Of a stretch of DNA of 64,000 nt, positions 50,501 through 61,300 are shown piece after piece (positions within the stretch are counted from its first letter, which is position 1; each line of letters begins with the position of its first letter). Below the pieces are notes generated by a model. The model was given only the letters and a program-made list of their open reading frames with translations. It was not told where the DNA came from and did not search any database. A program made the position numbers and the translations under genes. Origin of the DNA: Istiophorus platypterus (taxonomy: Eukaryota > Chordata > Actinopteri > Istiophoriformes > Istiophoridae); assembly GCA_016859345.1 (NCBI GenBank), contig CM029129.1, positions 11,424,946 to 11,488,945 of the forward strand, read 5' to 3'.

Positions 50501-51381
50501 AGAGAAATGAATAAAATGCCTATGGAGGAAGATCAACTAACTGAGAGACAATGGGGGGGAGGGCTTCAAATGGACTCTGGAGAGAGGGGTGCACAAAAGA
50601 GGCAGACCAAAAAAATAAATAAATAAAAAGGCAGAGGACAGACAGGCTGTGTGTTTGTGCTGGATTATTTCTGTGGGGTAGTGTCTGTGTGTTCCAGCTG
50701 TGGACAGTGGATTATGCTAAAATTCATGAGGATGTCAGTAACCCCTTGTCAGCCTTTTCTGTGTCTTTCTGCAGGGAGGGATTGTAAACTCCGATGCAAA
50801 AGAGGAAAACGTATCAGCGCCCGTTAACAGCGCTCGCAACAACCTGGTGGCACGCTACGGGAGCTGAAAGACCTGCGGCGGCGTCTGCGTCTGCTCCAGC
50901 CGGGAGAAGACAGACACACTGCAGCAACAGTCAGCAGGCTGGGACTTGGCAGCGATCATATTGTTACACCCTTCCTACTCCCTGTGCAGCTTTAATCCAC
51001 TGCTCTGTCCTTCAACATGACAATCCTACACACATGGCGCAGCTTCACACTTGCTAATAACATGTACACACATGTATGTGCACAGCCGTAAATTACTGCT
51101 CGACTGGCACAGGAGGGTTTATCACTGACTGAATGAAAAAAAAAAAAAAGCAATCACAGCAGATGTCACCACAGCTCAACACATGCATATGCTGCCACAA
51201 TCGCTTTTGTCATTACGTAATATGTGTACCACCTCGGCGCCCCCTCTCATTACACTGCCACAACTCTGATGCCGGCTGTATGCGTAGCCACAGCTTAGTG
51301 TGATTACACCGCTGCACCTGTTACATCGAGGCAAGAGTTAGTCTATTCATCCTGACAAACACACCCACCCACACACCCACA

Positions 51382-51422
<41 letters not shown>

Positions 51423-52564
51423 CACTGTGAGATGTGGGGATGCCATCTGCAGGAGCGGCCACATCTCAGGGTGATTACAGCAGCACGCCGGCTGACACCA
51501 GGAGAGTTCAGTTGGACATGGTGAAGTTTGGACTGACTGAGAAATGTAACAGTCTGCTGAAATGGTCTGATTTGATCTCTCCACTGGTGAGGGCCAAAGT
51601 CAATTAGTTTTACGGATTAAATCATTTGGTTATGAAGATGAAAGGAGTCTGATGCTCCCAAACCACCAGAGTTTCCCCTCAATTAAGCAAAAAGGGCACA
51701 AGGACGCTGATCACTGAGAATTAAATTAATCTTTTACAAGTTGCAAAAAATCACTTCAGTTACAGTTATTAAATCATTTACTACTGCTGAATACATCAAT
51801 TGTGTTGTTCTCGATCGTTAACAGTTAACAAATATAAATAAATAAAACATTAGTAAATGAATTATTATCCATTAATAAAGCCATTTGATACATTTTATAT
51901 ACCTTTATAAAGGGAGACCTGTCAGAAAGTTGTGACTTTTTTTTCATTGTTTACTGTTACTTTAATAAAGCTAAGGATGATGGTGATGAGGCTGATGATG
52001 AAGATGACAGAAGTAAATTAATTCGTTTTTAAATTTACACTCTTATTCCATATAATAGTAATGTTAAAAAAGGATAAAATTTACTATATAATATGAATAT
52101 TAAATCATTTCCCAAGCAATAGCCAGAAACTAACAAAGATAAGAAAATGTTTAAACTACTGTGCCAGTAAAAACATAGGATACAGATGGTTGTGAACACA
52201 AAGATGGTAAATAAAAAGGTGCTCAGGTCTTAATCTGTATCATGCTTTGTTTTCAACTATGAATTTACCACCTAATTTTTGTCAGACTGAGTTCGGGCTC
52301 CTTTACCCTCCTCTGTTCCCTGAATGTACCACATATTGGATAAATGATCCCGATAAACAGAGCCCCCCCCCCCCCCCCCCCCACCGCCTTCTGTCTGCGT
52401 CTCCCCCATCTGTGATCGATGCGGATCGATCACCCCCCCCCCCGGACCGATACCACATCAGTGACTTGACGGGCTCCGAGGGAAGAGGCGCATCTCCTAC
52501 CTGGAACAACCAGAGTTGTCATCAGGAGCGTCCAGAGTCCAGCGCTGCCCATGCCGGTGCCCAT
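35534..52564 (-). CDS. nectin1: Nectin-1 cell adhesion molecule, complete, 10 exons
   Basis: Calcium-independent Ig adhesion receptor of adherens junctions, which binds afadin through its C-terminal tail. Exons: 52564-52501, 41800-41688, 40614-40356, 39841-39724, 39417-39236, 39126-39009, 38429-38278, 38051-37919, 37794-37731, 35857-35534. Phases join throughout, giving 508 residues (human 517). Order: signal peptide (1-22), V-type domain (to 145), two C-type domains (146-245, 246-335), TM (about 346-368), and a tail of about 135 residues ending EQYV, the nectin PDZ-binding pattern. Markers: VTWQK, KQNVAIANPSLGVSV, FPAGNRE, GFDGNWYL and NSIGTRSG, all close to human nectin-1. An inner ATG at 52552 could also start. 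Teleosts often have nectin1a and nectin1b; I cannot say which this is. Confidence 0.92.
39450..39551. repeat. (AT)n(GA)n microsatellite in nectin1 intron 4
   Basis: About 35 AT units followed by a GA tract. It fills roughly a third of the 306-base intron between exons 4 and 5. Confidence 0.95.
43180..43370. repeat. GTACTT-type fish repeat, copy 2 (partial)
   Basis: TAAAAGTAACATTTACTGC, CTAGTACTTTGACTTGAGTA and CTGTACTTTTTCTTGAATAC blocks resemble the repeat at 13.2-13.5 kb. Diverged and incomplete. Confidence 0.4.
46280..46775. mobile_element. Inverted-end dispersed repeat (MITE-like), copy 2
   Basis: The left part reads AAATATGAAGCTAAAGCCGGCAGC. The right part reads TTTCCAGTCTTCGTGCTAAGC followed by (TAAGC)n, whose reverse complement TTAGCTTAGCACGAAGACTGG matches the left end of this repeat family (compare GGTTAGCTTAG...AAGACTGG at 25.3 kb). 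This gives a non-coding element of about 0.5 kb with inverted ends. A pentanucleotide GCTAA run of six or seven units has grown within the right end (about 46698-46731). Confidence 0.5.
47107..47590. repeat. Long CA-rich array with ACTC and ATAC interruptions
   Basis: About 480 bases of CA repeats regularly broken by CTCACACA and CATACACACATACT blocks, so that higher-order units of roughly 60-90 bases recur. It is in nectin1 intron 1. The Cys/Val-rich minus-strand ORF over it is an artefact. Confidence 0.95.
51367..51422. repeat. (CA)n microsatellite
   Basis: CA tract preceded by ACCCACACACCC variants, in nectin1 intron 1. Confidence 0.93.
52501..52564 (-). other. nectin1: Nectin1 exon 1: start codon and signal peptide
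   Basis: This exon reads MGTGMGSAGLWTLLMTTLVVP plus one base, then a GTAGGAG donor. Joined to exon 2 it continues G-INSQTVEMDDG, matching the human LPG-VHSQVVQVNDS junction in both phase and sequence. That match is the main reason for assigning an exon more than 10 kb from the next one. Confidence 0.85.
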
Positions 52565-53110
52565 GCCGGTGCCGGCGCTGCCAGCTTCTCTCTCTGGTTA
52601 AATTCCCAGTGTTTGCTTGTTTTTCCGCCTCCTGCCGCCCGGACTCAACACACACACACACACTCACACACGCACACTCACACACACGCAGCAGCAGCAG
52701 CAGCAGGTTCAGGCTCAGGACCGTGCGTCGGGGTCCCGTCAGGTCTCCATGAGTCCGACCGACCGCGCTCCCCTCACCCTTCCCTCCGCACTCACAGGCT
52801 GTTTGCCTGCAAAAAAAGGAAAAACAAAAAAAAACAGGGGGGGTCGTTTCCTAAACTTGTCTCCGCACCTTGGGTCACTTTTTCCCTCCCTCTCTCCCCC
52901 TCTCTGTCTCTCTGTCTCTCTGTCTCTCTCCCTCTCTCTCCACCTCTAATTCCGACGGGGCTGCAGCAGCCTCTGTCCGGCTGAGGCTTGGCGGGGATAA
53001 AGCAGCTTAAAGCGTGGCCAGATTACTTCCGAGATAGCCACCACCCCCCCGCCCCCCCGGGCCCGACCGACGGCTGTCCGTCACTGTGAAGGCCGACCTG
53101 AGCGCACCGT
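52565..53110. promoter_or_regulatory. GC-rich nectin1 promoter / 5' UTR region
   Basis: Upstream of the nectin1 start, the sequence is CpG- and C-rich (52.9-53.1 kb) and holds a CA tract (52649-52687) and a short (GCA)5 tract (about 52690-52706). On the minus strand these become GT and CTG runs that may lie in the 5' UTR. A (CT)n/(TCTG)n tract runs from about 52880 to 52945. No start site can be placed. Confidence 0.4.
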
Positions 53111-54830
53111 TAAAAAAAAAGAAAAAGAAAAAGGCGCAGTCAGGCTATTTTAAACGAGCCGACTCAATGGGCGCAATTAGGGGCCCTGACACAGGCGTAG
53201 CTACAGGATTAAGGTCCCCGTGACTATGGGCCCCCTCTGCTGTGATTTGGGTCAGTGCTGGGCCACGTGTAAATAAATGAATGAATAAATGAATGTGTGA
53301 TTACAGAGCCTGGGAGGTGTCAGGGAGAGAAAAAAAAGACAAGAAACTTTATTTGATTTATTATTGCTCTAGATTTAATATGGTATGCTTGTTTTCGTTT
53401 CCTCCGATCTTAGAGCAACAGATGTCTTTAGAGTTCGAAAAGGACAAACACTGACTGAGATCACAATGAAACCACAATAAATCCAAGCAATGCATGATGG
53501 TGTGAAGGACTAAAACAAGATAAGCCTACTGGCATAAAAGGGTTTAGTTACACTAAAGGTACACTAAACTTAACAAATTGTTAAATTAGAAAATGTCAAA
53601 ACATCCATCTGTCTCTTATAAATTACATCTATATGCATCTATTCTAATAAAACATACAGTATAATTGCATAATGGTTTGGCCTTGACTGTGTGTTCAGGG
53701 TTATTTGCAGAGGAGGGAGCAATGATAGAAACTGAGACTAGAAAATTACAGAACGTGCTTGGAGTAGAAAGAATCTGAGATTGTGTCTGAAGATGAAAAT
53801 GAAAGAGAAAGAAATGGTGTAGGAGACACCAAGACACATCAGTTTGACAGAGAAATGTATTCACCCTGGCATTAATTCAAAAGGATTCAAAGGCAGTTTT
53901 GTCACAAGCGATTTGTAGTTAGATATATAATTCATATTTTGTGTGGGTTTCATAAAGGTCTGATGGACTGGAGACTCTGGTTGTATAAACATGAGCAGTC
54001 CTCTAGGTGAACTTCTAACCCCAGATTCCTACCTCTCTGCACAGGCTGCGCTGGGAATGGCACAGTCCTCTGTGATCATGAGTGAACAAGTATTCATAGG
54101 TTTACCTGCAAAATGCTAAATCAACCACCTTCTTATGATGTTGATTTTTTTTTCTTCATGCTTTCTATTTTTTCACATGTGTTGTTGCAGCATTTAGCTC
54201 TTTACTCTCAAAAAAGTGGACTAATGCAGATGGTTTCCATGTTGTGAAACTCTACTACCCCATTGGCCATATCCATCCTTATACAGCAACCACTAAATAT
54301 ACATGGCCTAACACTGGCACCTTGTGATAGAGTCCGTGAACCTGCATCCATCTTACTTTATGAAATTTATTTTTACCTTTGAAGGTGGAGACACTGAGCC
54401 ATTGTACATGAGTCATTTGGAATGACAGTGCTAGAAATTGATAGAAATTTCTTGGGAGGGGGTTTTACAAATCCACCCCATACCAGCATGCATTTAGACT
54501 GTGCAAGTATGCTTTCAATAAAATCTTATATTTGATTTAAAATAATTTCAGTCAATCCTTTCATAACAGCAAGTGTATAATTAAATGCCTGTTATACAGA
54601 ACACATGACAAGAATCATTCATTTCTATGTAAGTCATTTATGATACAAAAGAACAGCTTTTATCTATGCACTATTTTCAGATAGAGAATAGCACATAGAG
54701 ACATGAAGGGCAAATCAGGAACAGATAGCCCTCGAAATAAGACAAATGTGAGGAGAGTACTGGAGAGAAAGGGAGACAAGGTCATCACACCCTGCTGTCA
54801 TAAACAATGACGCGACCGAGTTGTGCCTCA
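53111..54830. other. Spacer between nectin1 and thy1
   Basis: Divergent spacer with no exon I can support. It has a short AATGAATAAATG-type repeat near 53273-53296 and is otherwise AT-rich. Confidence 0.45.
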
Positions 54831-54849
54831 GCCTGCCTGCCTGCCCAGT

Positions 54850-55076
54850 CTCCTCCGTCAGATACTGCAGAGGAGGAAGACGAATCAGCGCTCTCCGGTC
54901 GACCCTCATCCCTCCCACTCTCTCTCTCCCACTCGCCTAGTCGCTCCCACCTTTCCTCAGAAGTGAAATTCTCTGCAGTGCTGCACATTGAAGCAACTGC
55001 CACCAGCCGCTTATCGCCAATTCTGACCAGAAGCACGAAGGCAGGAGCTGCCACATCATCGAAGCCCAGACAGGAG
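54850..55076 (+). other. thy1: Probable non-coding exon 1 of thy1 (start uncertain)
   Basis: A strong donor, CAGGAG|GTAAGT, ends this GC- and CT-rich stretch. Mammalian THY1 also begins with a non-coding exon. The 5' limit is a guess. The ORF across it has no family resemblance. Confidence 0.4.
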
Positions 55077-55657
55077 GTAAGTATCCTCAGAGATGTTCAG
55101 CTGCAGCTAGGGGAAGAATTTATGAGCATCAGGATAATATAGGGAAGACAAAGAATGTGCTACAACATTTAAATACACAGGGCATGATAACAGAAAATAC
55201 TTAAGTTCAGAGATATATAAATATTAGTTGATAGCTTAATGTTAAAAATTCCTGATGTAATATCAAGCTTGGGATACTGATACATGAGAAACTGTGTAAA
55301 GGGCCATGGGAAAATATGAGGACTAGCATAACAAAGAGGAAACACCACAGAAAAGTGAAATCATCTGTGACGAATAGATCATCTCGACCTTTTCAACTTG
55401 TGATCCAAATAACAATGTCATGTTTCCGAATCAAAGAATGACTTTGTCTTTTTAGTTTTAGCTATAAATTACACCATGAACTCACCCAAAATTACCTCAC
55501 AACTGCCTGACCCACTGGTCAGGAACCAGAACTCAATTAGGCGTATCACTGCGAAGCCACAGATTCCTTACGTTTTACTTTTATATGATGCTCTTTGCTT
55601 CTTTCTCACATTTCCTGCTTTTTTTTTTTTTCAAAGGTGGATGGGTGCTTTTCCATC

Positions 55658-56368
55658 ATGCTCAAATCTCTGTTTATGTATGGAGTGCTGGGAGGTGAGA
55701 AATATTTCTACTCTGGTATATTAAGACTTGCAGTTCTAAGAAAATAAAAATACAATAAATGAAATGTGTCAGTACGAATGCTCTTATCCCTTCTGTGTTT
55801 CTCATTACCCCTTCTCTGTTTTGGCCCAGTTTTGCTGATCCCAGCAAAGTGTGATCCAATCTCCGTTTGTATTGACGCTGACAGGGACCTGAGAGTAGAC
55901 TGTTTGATCGAACCCAAGCCCAACAAGATCAACAGCTATGAGTTCTCTTGGTCTTCTGGAACCAAAGAGTCCCTCATTAACACCAATGTGTCTGGTTCAT
56001 CACCTGAGGGTCAGTTTAAAGACAAAAGCCAAGTGGTGGAGCTGGAGCCCTACGGCTACAGAATGACCCTGTCTGGCTACACAGACAGACTCAAACACAA
56101 CACCACATACATGTGCAAAGTAACTGGGGAGGTTGCCAGAATCACCATGGAGTCAGGTAGGTGGATCGACTGCATGGGGTTGGGTATGTGATGGAGTGAG
56201 CATGAGTGTGTTCAAGGCTAACTCGAGAGGATTTTGTCAACTGTTTGCATCCTACTTTCATCCTCTGCAGATCAACCTGCCCCCTGTTCAGCAGTCAGCG
56301 TGTTTCTGAAGAGCTCCTGCCCCCTGATTGTTTGTCTTCTTCTCTTCTTCTATCATACACACAGCTAA
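55658..56368 (+). CDS. thy1: Thy-1 / CD90 GPI-anchored glycoprotein, complete
   Basis: Small GPI-anchored Ig protein of neurons and other cells, involved in adhesion and signalling. Coding exons: 55658-55694, 55830-56156 and 56271-56368, giving 153 residues (human 161). Exon 2 gives MLKSLFMYGVLG and splices in phase 1 to VLLIPAKC, matching the human layout in which a short exon holds the first part of the signal peptide. The single Ig domain has C-DPISV-C, LRVDC and TYMCKV cysteines and NXS/T sites at NVS and NTT. The last exon has a Cys (about 127) followed by a hydrophobic tail with no cytoplasmic basic residues, as a GPI signal requires. NECTIN1 and THY1 are also neighbours on human 11q23.3. 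An unspliced alternative start at 55778 is possible. Confidence 0.88.
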
Positions 56369-56720
56369 AGAGACATGCAGTCTTGTGCCGGCACACCCAC
56401 ACACATCTGACACCGCCCACGCATATGTCCGCAATCACAAACATCCAAATAACACCACATGTTAAAAATATATTGTCAACGGCTTGCAGCTGCAACTTTC
56501 AATCACTTTTTTTCCCCACCCAAGAGCATTGAAATAGCATTCAAATATTACCATAAATCTCCTTGATGGGAAAGAATTGAGATGACTCAAAGATGATTGA
56601 ACAGAAATGGGAAGAGATTTGCTTTTTGCTGCAGAGGCACACACTTTATTGTATGCATATAAATGCACTGAGCAACTTGTCATGTAAATATTACTTTGGA
56701 AACTACAGCGTTTGTTTAAA

Positions 56721-56726
56721 AATAAA
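56721..56726 (+). other. Candidate poly(A) signal of thy1
   Basis: AATAAA about 350 bases after the thy1 stop codon. Position is the only support. The long minus-strand ORF over this region lacks family features. Confidence 0.35.
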
Positions 56727-57064
56727 GGGATGATATTTACAGTTTGACACTGGCTTGCTGTGAATTCAATTTTCATAGGAGAGAACTGGAACCCAAGTGG
56801 GAATGATGAAGTCCAACAGGATATTAAACTGCTTTTTAAAGCTATGTCATTTACACAAGCTCCATTATGTTGCACAAGGGTATCACAAATATTAATAATA
56901 AAAGCTGATATGTTTATCATTAGAATTACAACATGTGTGAGTGATGTTTTTACAGTAGTGTGGTGAGTTCTCAAGCTGATCTGAAGCACATACAAAAAAG
57001 TACACACAAGCAGGAAGCTGTTGTGTTTTATTGTCTTGCAACACTGAATCAAAGTAAATTTAAT

Positions 57065-58100
57065 GTAGCTTTTTTGACAATGATCAACTGAAAAAAATCC
57101 TTTTAATGTCAAAGTGTAAACGGAGCCCTGCAAAATTATCTGAAATGATGACAAATGTAAATTACAAAATACTTGTTTGCATAAGTATTCTCACCCTTAA
57201 AAGGAGACACATTACTGATGTAGCCAATAGTCCTTTTGCACAGTGGACATTTTGACTGTCATGGCAGACTTTAATTACATTAGAAAAGGCTATTTTCCAT
57301 TTAAGAGTTCCAGTAAGCCATGTCATTCAACCATGTTGCACAATGCAAAGGCCGAAGAAATGACAATACTAAGCAGTGTACAGCCACTGTTAATGTTAAA
57401 AAATCACGCCAGTGCTTTTCCTCCTGTGAAATGTCAAAATTTTGCCCAGAAAAGGATGTATGGTTTTAGAAGTGACATTAGTTGAATGATTACTGTCTGT
57501 GTCTATGATATTTGGCCAGGTAGAATAGTGGCAAAATCTCCAGCATAAAGACAGAGGGACACTCTAAGCAACTCAGCGAAAATGTGATTGAAAAGCACAA
57601 GGGGTAGATACAGGAAAATTTCCAAGTCACTGTACATCCCCTAAAGCAAGCCAAATAAATCAATAAGACATGGAAAGAGACTGGCACAACTGTAATACAA
57701 CCTGGAACTGGCTTTCCTCAAAAACTGAATGAGATTGCAAAAAGACCGACGAGAAAGGCCATTGAGAGACCTGTGGCAACTCTGAAGAGGTTACAAGCTT
57801 CAGAGGCTCAGTTCGGAGAGACTGTGCAGACAATCAAATTAGACCGGGAGCTTTAGCAGTCACAGCTGTAGGGGAGAGTTTCAAAGAGGAAGTCACTGCT
57901 CCCCAAGCATCCTACAGAGAAATGGCTTGAAAACAGCGATATTAATGTCCTGGAGAAATTGCTACTAAATTATGACCTGAACACTTGTGCAAAAAAGCAT
58001 TTCGTAACTTACATTTGTTATTAAATCAGATCAATTTGCAGAGATCTATTGTCACTTTAACATTAGAGCATCTTTTTTGTTGATCTTTATCCTAAGTATC
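57065..58100 (+). mobile_element. Decayed, internally deleted Tc1-like DNA transposon
   Basis: The left end (about 57070-57191) and the right end (about 57979-58095) are long inverted repeats. Both share, in opposite orientation, GATCAAC, TAATGT-AAAGTG, CTGCAAA, GACAAATGTAA-TTAC and TTGCATAAG-TTC blocks. The element is about 1.04 kb, shorter than the usual Tc1-like length of about 1.6 kb. It lies between thy1 and bud13. Confidence 0.82.
57540..57960 (+). pseudogene. Tc1-like transposase remnant (N-terminal part only)
   Basis: The nucleotide sequence follows the start of fish Tc1-like transposase genes (DNA-binding region): motifs equivalent to the AACTC-x-GA-AA stretch, ATTTCCAAGTCACTG, CCTCAAAAACTGA and AGAGACCTGTGGCAACTCTG. 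All frames contain stops. The following catalytic DDE part is missing, because the sequence runs directly into the right inverted repeat. It cannot encode an active enzyme. Confidence 0.75.
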
Positions 58101-58305
58101 ATTATAGCTTATATTACATGTTATTACATATAGGATGAATTTCAAATTTCAAACGAGTGCTTAGGACTCACTTAAGCAATTTACATATTTGCGAGAAAAA
58201 TTTTATTTAGGTTTTAGAGCCTGTCAGAGCGTCATATGGGGAGTTTGACTTAGCCGAAAGAGGCGCTCTTGACCCTCGCTGCTGTCCGTAGTTTCCGAAA
58301 ACATA

Positions 58306-61300
58306 ATGATGGCCGCTTTTGCTAGTAGCAGTAAGGGACCAGAGCTTTCCAAGGCAGAGTACCTAAAACGTTACTTATCCGCCGACGAAGATGCCAATAA
58401 ATCAAAGGGGAAGCTTAAGAAGAAACGGCGTAAAGTTCCCGAGAAAGGGTGAGTCGCTGGGGACGTTTTAATCAAGCCGTTGCTGGGAGGGATTTTCTGT
58501 GTGTGCGCGTTAAGCTAGCTGAAGTCGCACCGCTCACTTTTCCTAAACTCCATGTTTTGAGTGAAAAATGTCTCCAACGTTACGAAACTCACTTCTACTC
58601 CTTGTTCTTAAGACTCAAAATAGTAGACGATGACATAGACTGGAAGCTGATGGTGAAAGAGGAGAAGGAGATTGAAGAGGAAGAAGACGAAGAACCTGTG
58701 GTAAGAATTTGAGCTAACATGGCTATATAGCCATGAGTCCATTCATTGTAATTGGATAAATTTGTTTGTTATTTCCCTCAGAGATTCATAGAAACATCTT
58801 CATTTAAATGTAGAAATTAATGTCACAACTTCTAAAATGCATCGCTTTACTGTGTAGAGATAGGATTGGGCGATGTAGATAAAACCTGGATTGTGATGTA
58901 TGTAGTTTTACATGGCGATAACAGTGAATATTTTGATTAGGGCTAATCGCCCGATAACTGTATTGAAATAAGATGTATTATTCTATAAGAAAAACTGCTA
59001 AAAAGTTTGTGGTTCCATTTTCTCAAATGTGAGGATTTGAGGGCTTTTCTTGTCTCATATCATAGTAAAGTGAATATGTTTGGGAGTTGTACTGTTGCCA
59101 TTTTTGGAGCTGAGGAATTACAGTAGCCATTATATAAGAACTGTTTTTCGGGCATCTATTCACATACAATAAAGAAGGCAGCAAATCCTAAAAATGAGAA
59201 GCAGGATGTAGGTAATGTTTTGGCATTTTTAATCTAAAAAAAGACTAAAACAATGCATCAGTAGTTGCTAATTACATCTTGCAATCAACTAATACCTGAT
59301 CATTTCAGCTCCAGTTGTGGTATTGTTTTTTTTCTGTTTTCTGTTTTGAAATTTCACTTCTTGTTTGTCCGCTCAGATTGCTGAGGTGATCGATGATCGA
59401 CCAGAGGAGGTGAAACAGCTTGAAGCCTTCAGAACTAGCAACAGGTGGAAAGTGATTGGAGGTAATTGGTATTTGTAAAAGATGTAAAGAGAATCTGTGC
59501 ATGTGTGGTAAAGAAGATTATTATTCACTGTGAGTGTTTTCTACTAATAGCTGATGAAGATAAAGACACAAGCAAGAGATACCATGACTCGCCAGAGCTG
59601 TCATCAGAGAGAAGAAAGACCCGACATGATCCTACAGACACATCTCCTCCCAGGAGAGGTCGCCACGACTCGCCAGACATATCGCCCCCTAGAAAAGGTC
59701 GCCACGACTCTCCAGACATATCCCCTCCCAGAAAAGGTCGCCATGACTCTCCAGACATATCCCCTCCCAGAAAAGGTCACAATGACTTTCCAGACTTGTC
59801 ACCTCCACGGCAACATTCAGGGAGATCGGGGAAGGTGCAAAGTAAAGGTGAGAAGCAATATCTGAGACTGATCTCTTTTTGCATAGGACAAGGTGATATG
59901 AACAAAGTAAAAACATCAGAACAACCAGAAGACCTTCCAACATTAGTATACATGATTAAGTTAGTTAAGTTGTCCTGTTGATATTCTAAACATTTTATTG
60001 CTTAATAATTGACCATGAAACCCTGAATCAATGAATTTTCTTTTAGCTAGAACTCTCGTAGTGCTTCAGAAATCATTATTGGAAGACTTTCATTTTAAAT
60101 TAGAAAGTGCTTTTCAGTTTTAAGGTGGATGCAGCCAACCATATTGCATGTTTTGATATACAGTGTTTCAAGTGTTTAGTTAAACACTTCGCTAAGCAAC
60201 TATTTCTTCATCAGATTCATCCCCCATCAGAAGAAAGGCCAGCTCAGTATTGTCAAGTAAAAAACATTCATCTGATCCTCATTGGCCACCACTGGCAAAG
60301 AGGGCTCAGAACAGGCACGATTCGGACTCTGACCAGTCACCTCCACGAAAAAAGCCACCGAAGGGAGAAGCTTCAGACTCTGACCAGTCTCCTCCAAGGA
60401 GGCACACAAGAACAGGACGAGGCTCTGATTCTGACCAATCTCCACCCAGGAGGCGGCTGCAGAGTCGGAAGGACTCAGATGAAGATCTGTCACCACCTCG
60501 TCGACCTGGCCAGTCACAGGTGTGAAAACTTTGGTAGTTTGAGGACTAATATAAAATTAAATTTGCTTTAGCTTGCTCTGTTTTTACACAGTTTTCTTTT
60601 TTTTTCTTTTCAGGGCCCAAGGATGCTTTCTGGTGGGAATGCAGGTCTGGTTTCTGTAGAGGTTTTAAGGAAAGAGCAGGAGGAGAACCGACGCAGAGAA
60701 AGAAAGAACCAGCCACTGGAAGGTTGGCATAGATTTTCCCCTTTAAGATACCTTCCCTTCACAGCTGCTGATGGCAGAGCTCACAGGACTGCCCACCTCA
60801 TATCTACTTGACCCATGCATACTATAAATGCTCACTGATTTCTTTGGTCCCTGTTGGGATTAGTACTTATGAAGTTGAATGATGTAGCCCTCATTCAGAG
60901 GACTAGTCACACCTGTTTTCCTGCTATGAACAGATGAATCCCGAAATGCCCTGACTGTGTTCCGAGACAAGAGTGGTAAAAGGAGGGATTTAGATTCGGA
61001 GAGAGAGGAACAGAAGAGAAAAGCTGGAGAAAAAGCAGCAAAGGATGAGAAATATGCTCAGTGGGGGAAAGGGTGAGTCTGCATCTAATTTTCACACATT
61101 GGAGAAGGCTACTGAGGGAGATTGTGAGCACACAGAGCATTGAAATGTGTTATGTGTTGACTTCTTTCCATGATTTAAAGTCAAAGTGTGTTTAAAGGTT
61201 GGCGCAGAGCCAGATGCATCAGCAGAAACTTGAGGACGCACTGCATGAAGCCCAGAAGCCACTCGCACGTCACTATGATGATGAGGATCTTGATCGTATG

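Larger units (their letters stand above)
41801..52500. other. nectin1: Nectin1 intron 1 (10.7 kb), repeats and no firm exon
   Basis: The intron separates the signal-peptide exon from the first half of the V domain. It contains a possible GTACTT-type repeat (43.18-43.37 kb), an inverted-end repeat (46.28-46.78 kb), a long CA-rich array (47.1-47.6 kb) and a CA tract (51.37-51.42 kb). It also holds poly-C runs near 52.37 and 52.43 kb. An exon-like plus-strand stretch near 50.77 kb is too weak to call. Confidence 0.7.

Noticed and set aside
52247..52984. 245-residue plus-strand ORF rich in Pro, Ser and His
   Set aside because: Open because of C-rich and CA/CT tracts around nectin1 exon 1. No domain, and it overlaps a well-supported minus-strand exon.
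54785..55142. ORFs on both strands over the inferred thy1 first exon
   Set aside because: No family resemblance. The plus-strand donor at 55076/55077 fits a non-coding exon better.
56462..57154. 230-residue minus-strand ORF
   Set aside because: No recognisable domain or exon junction. It runs into the inverted repeat of the Tc1-like element, so it is probably a chance ORF.
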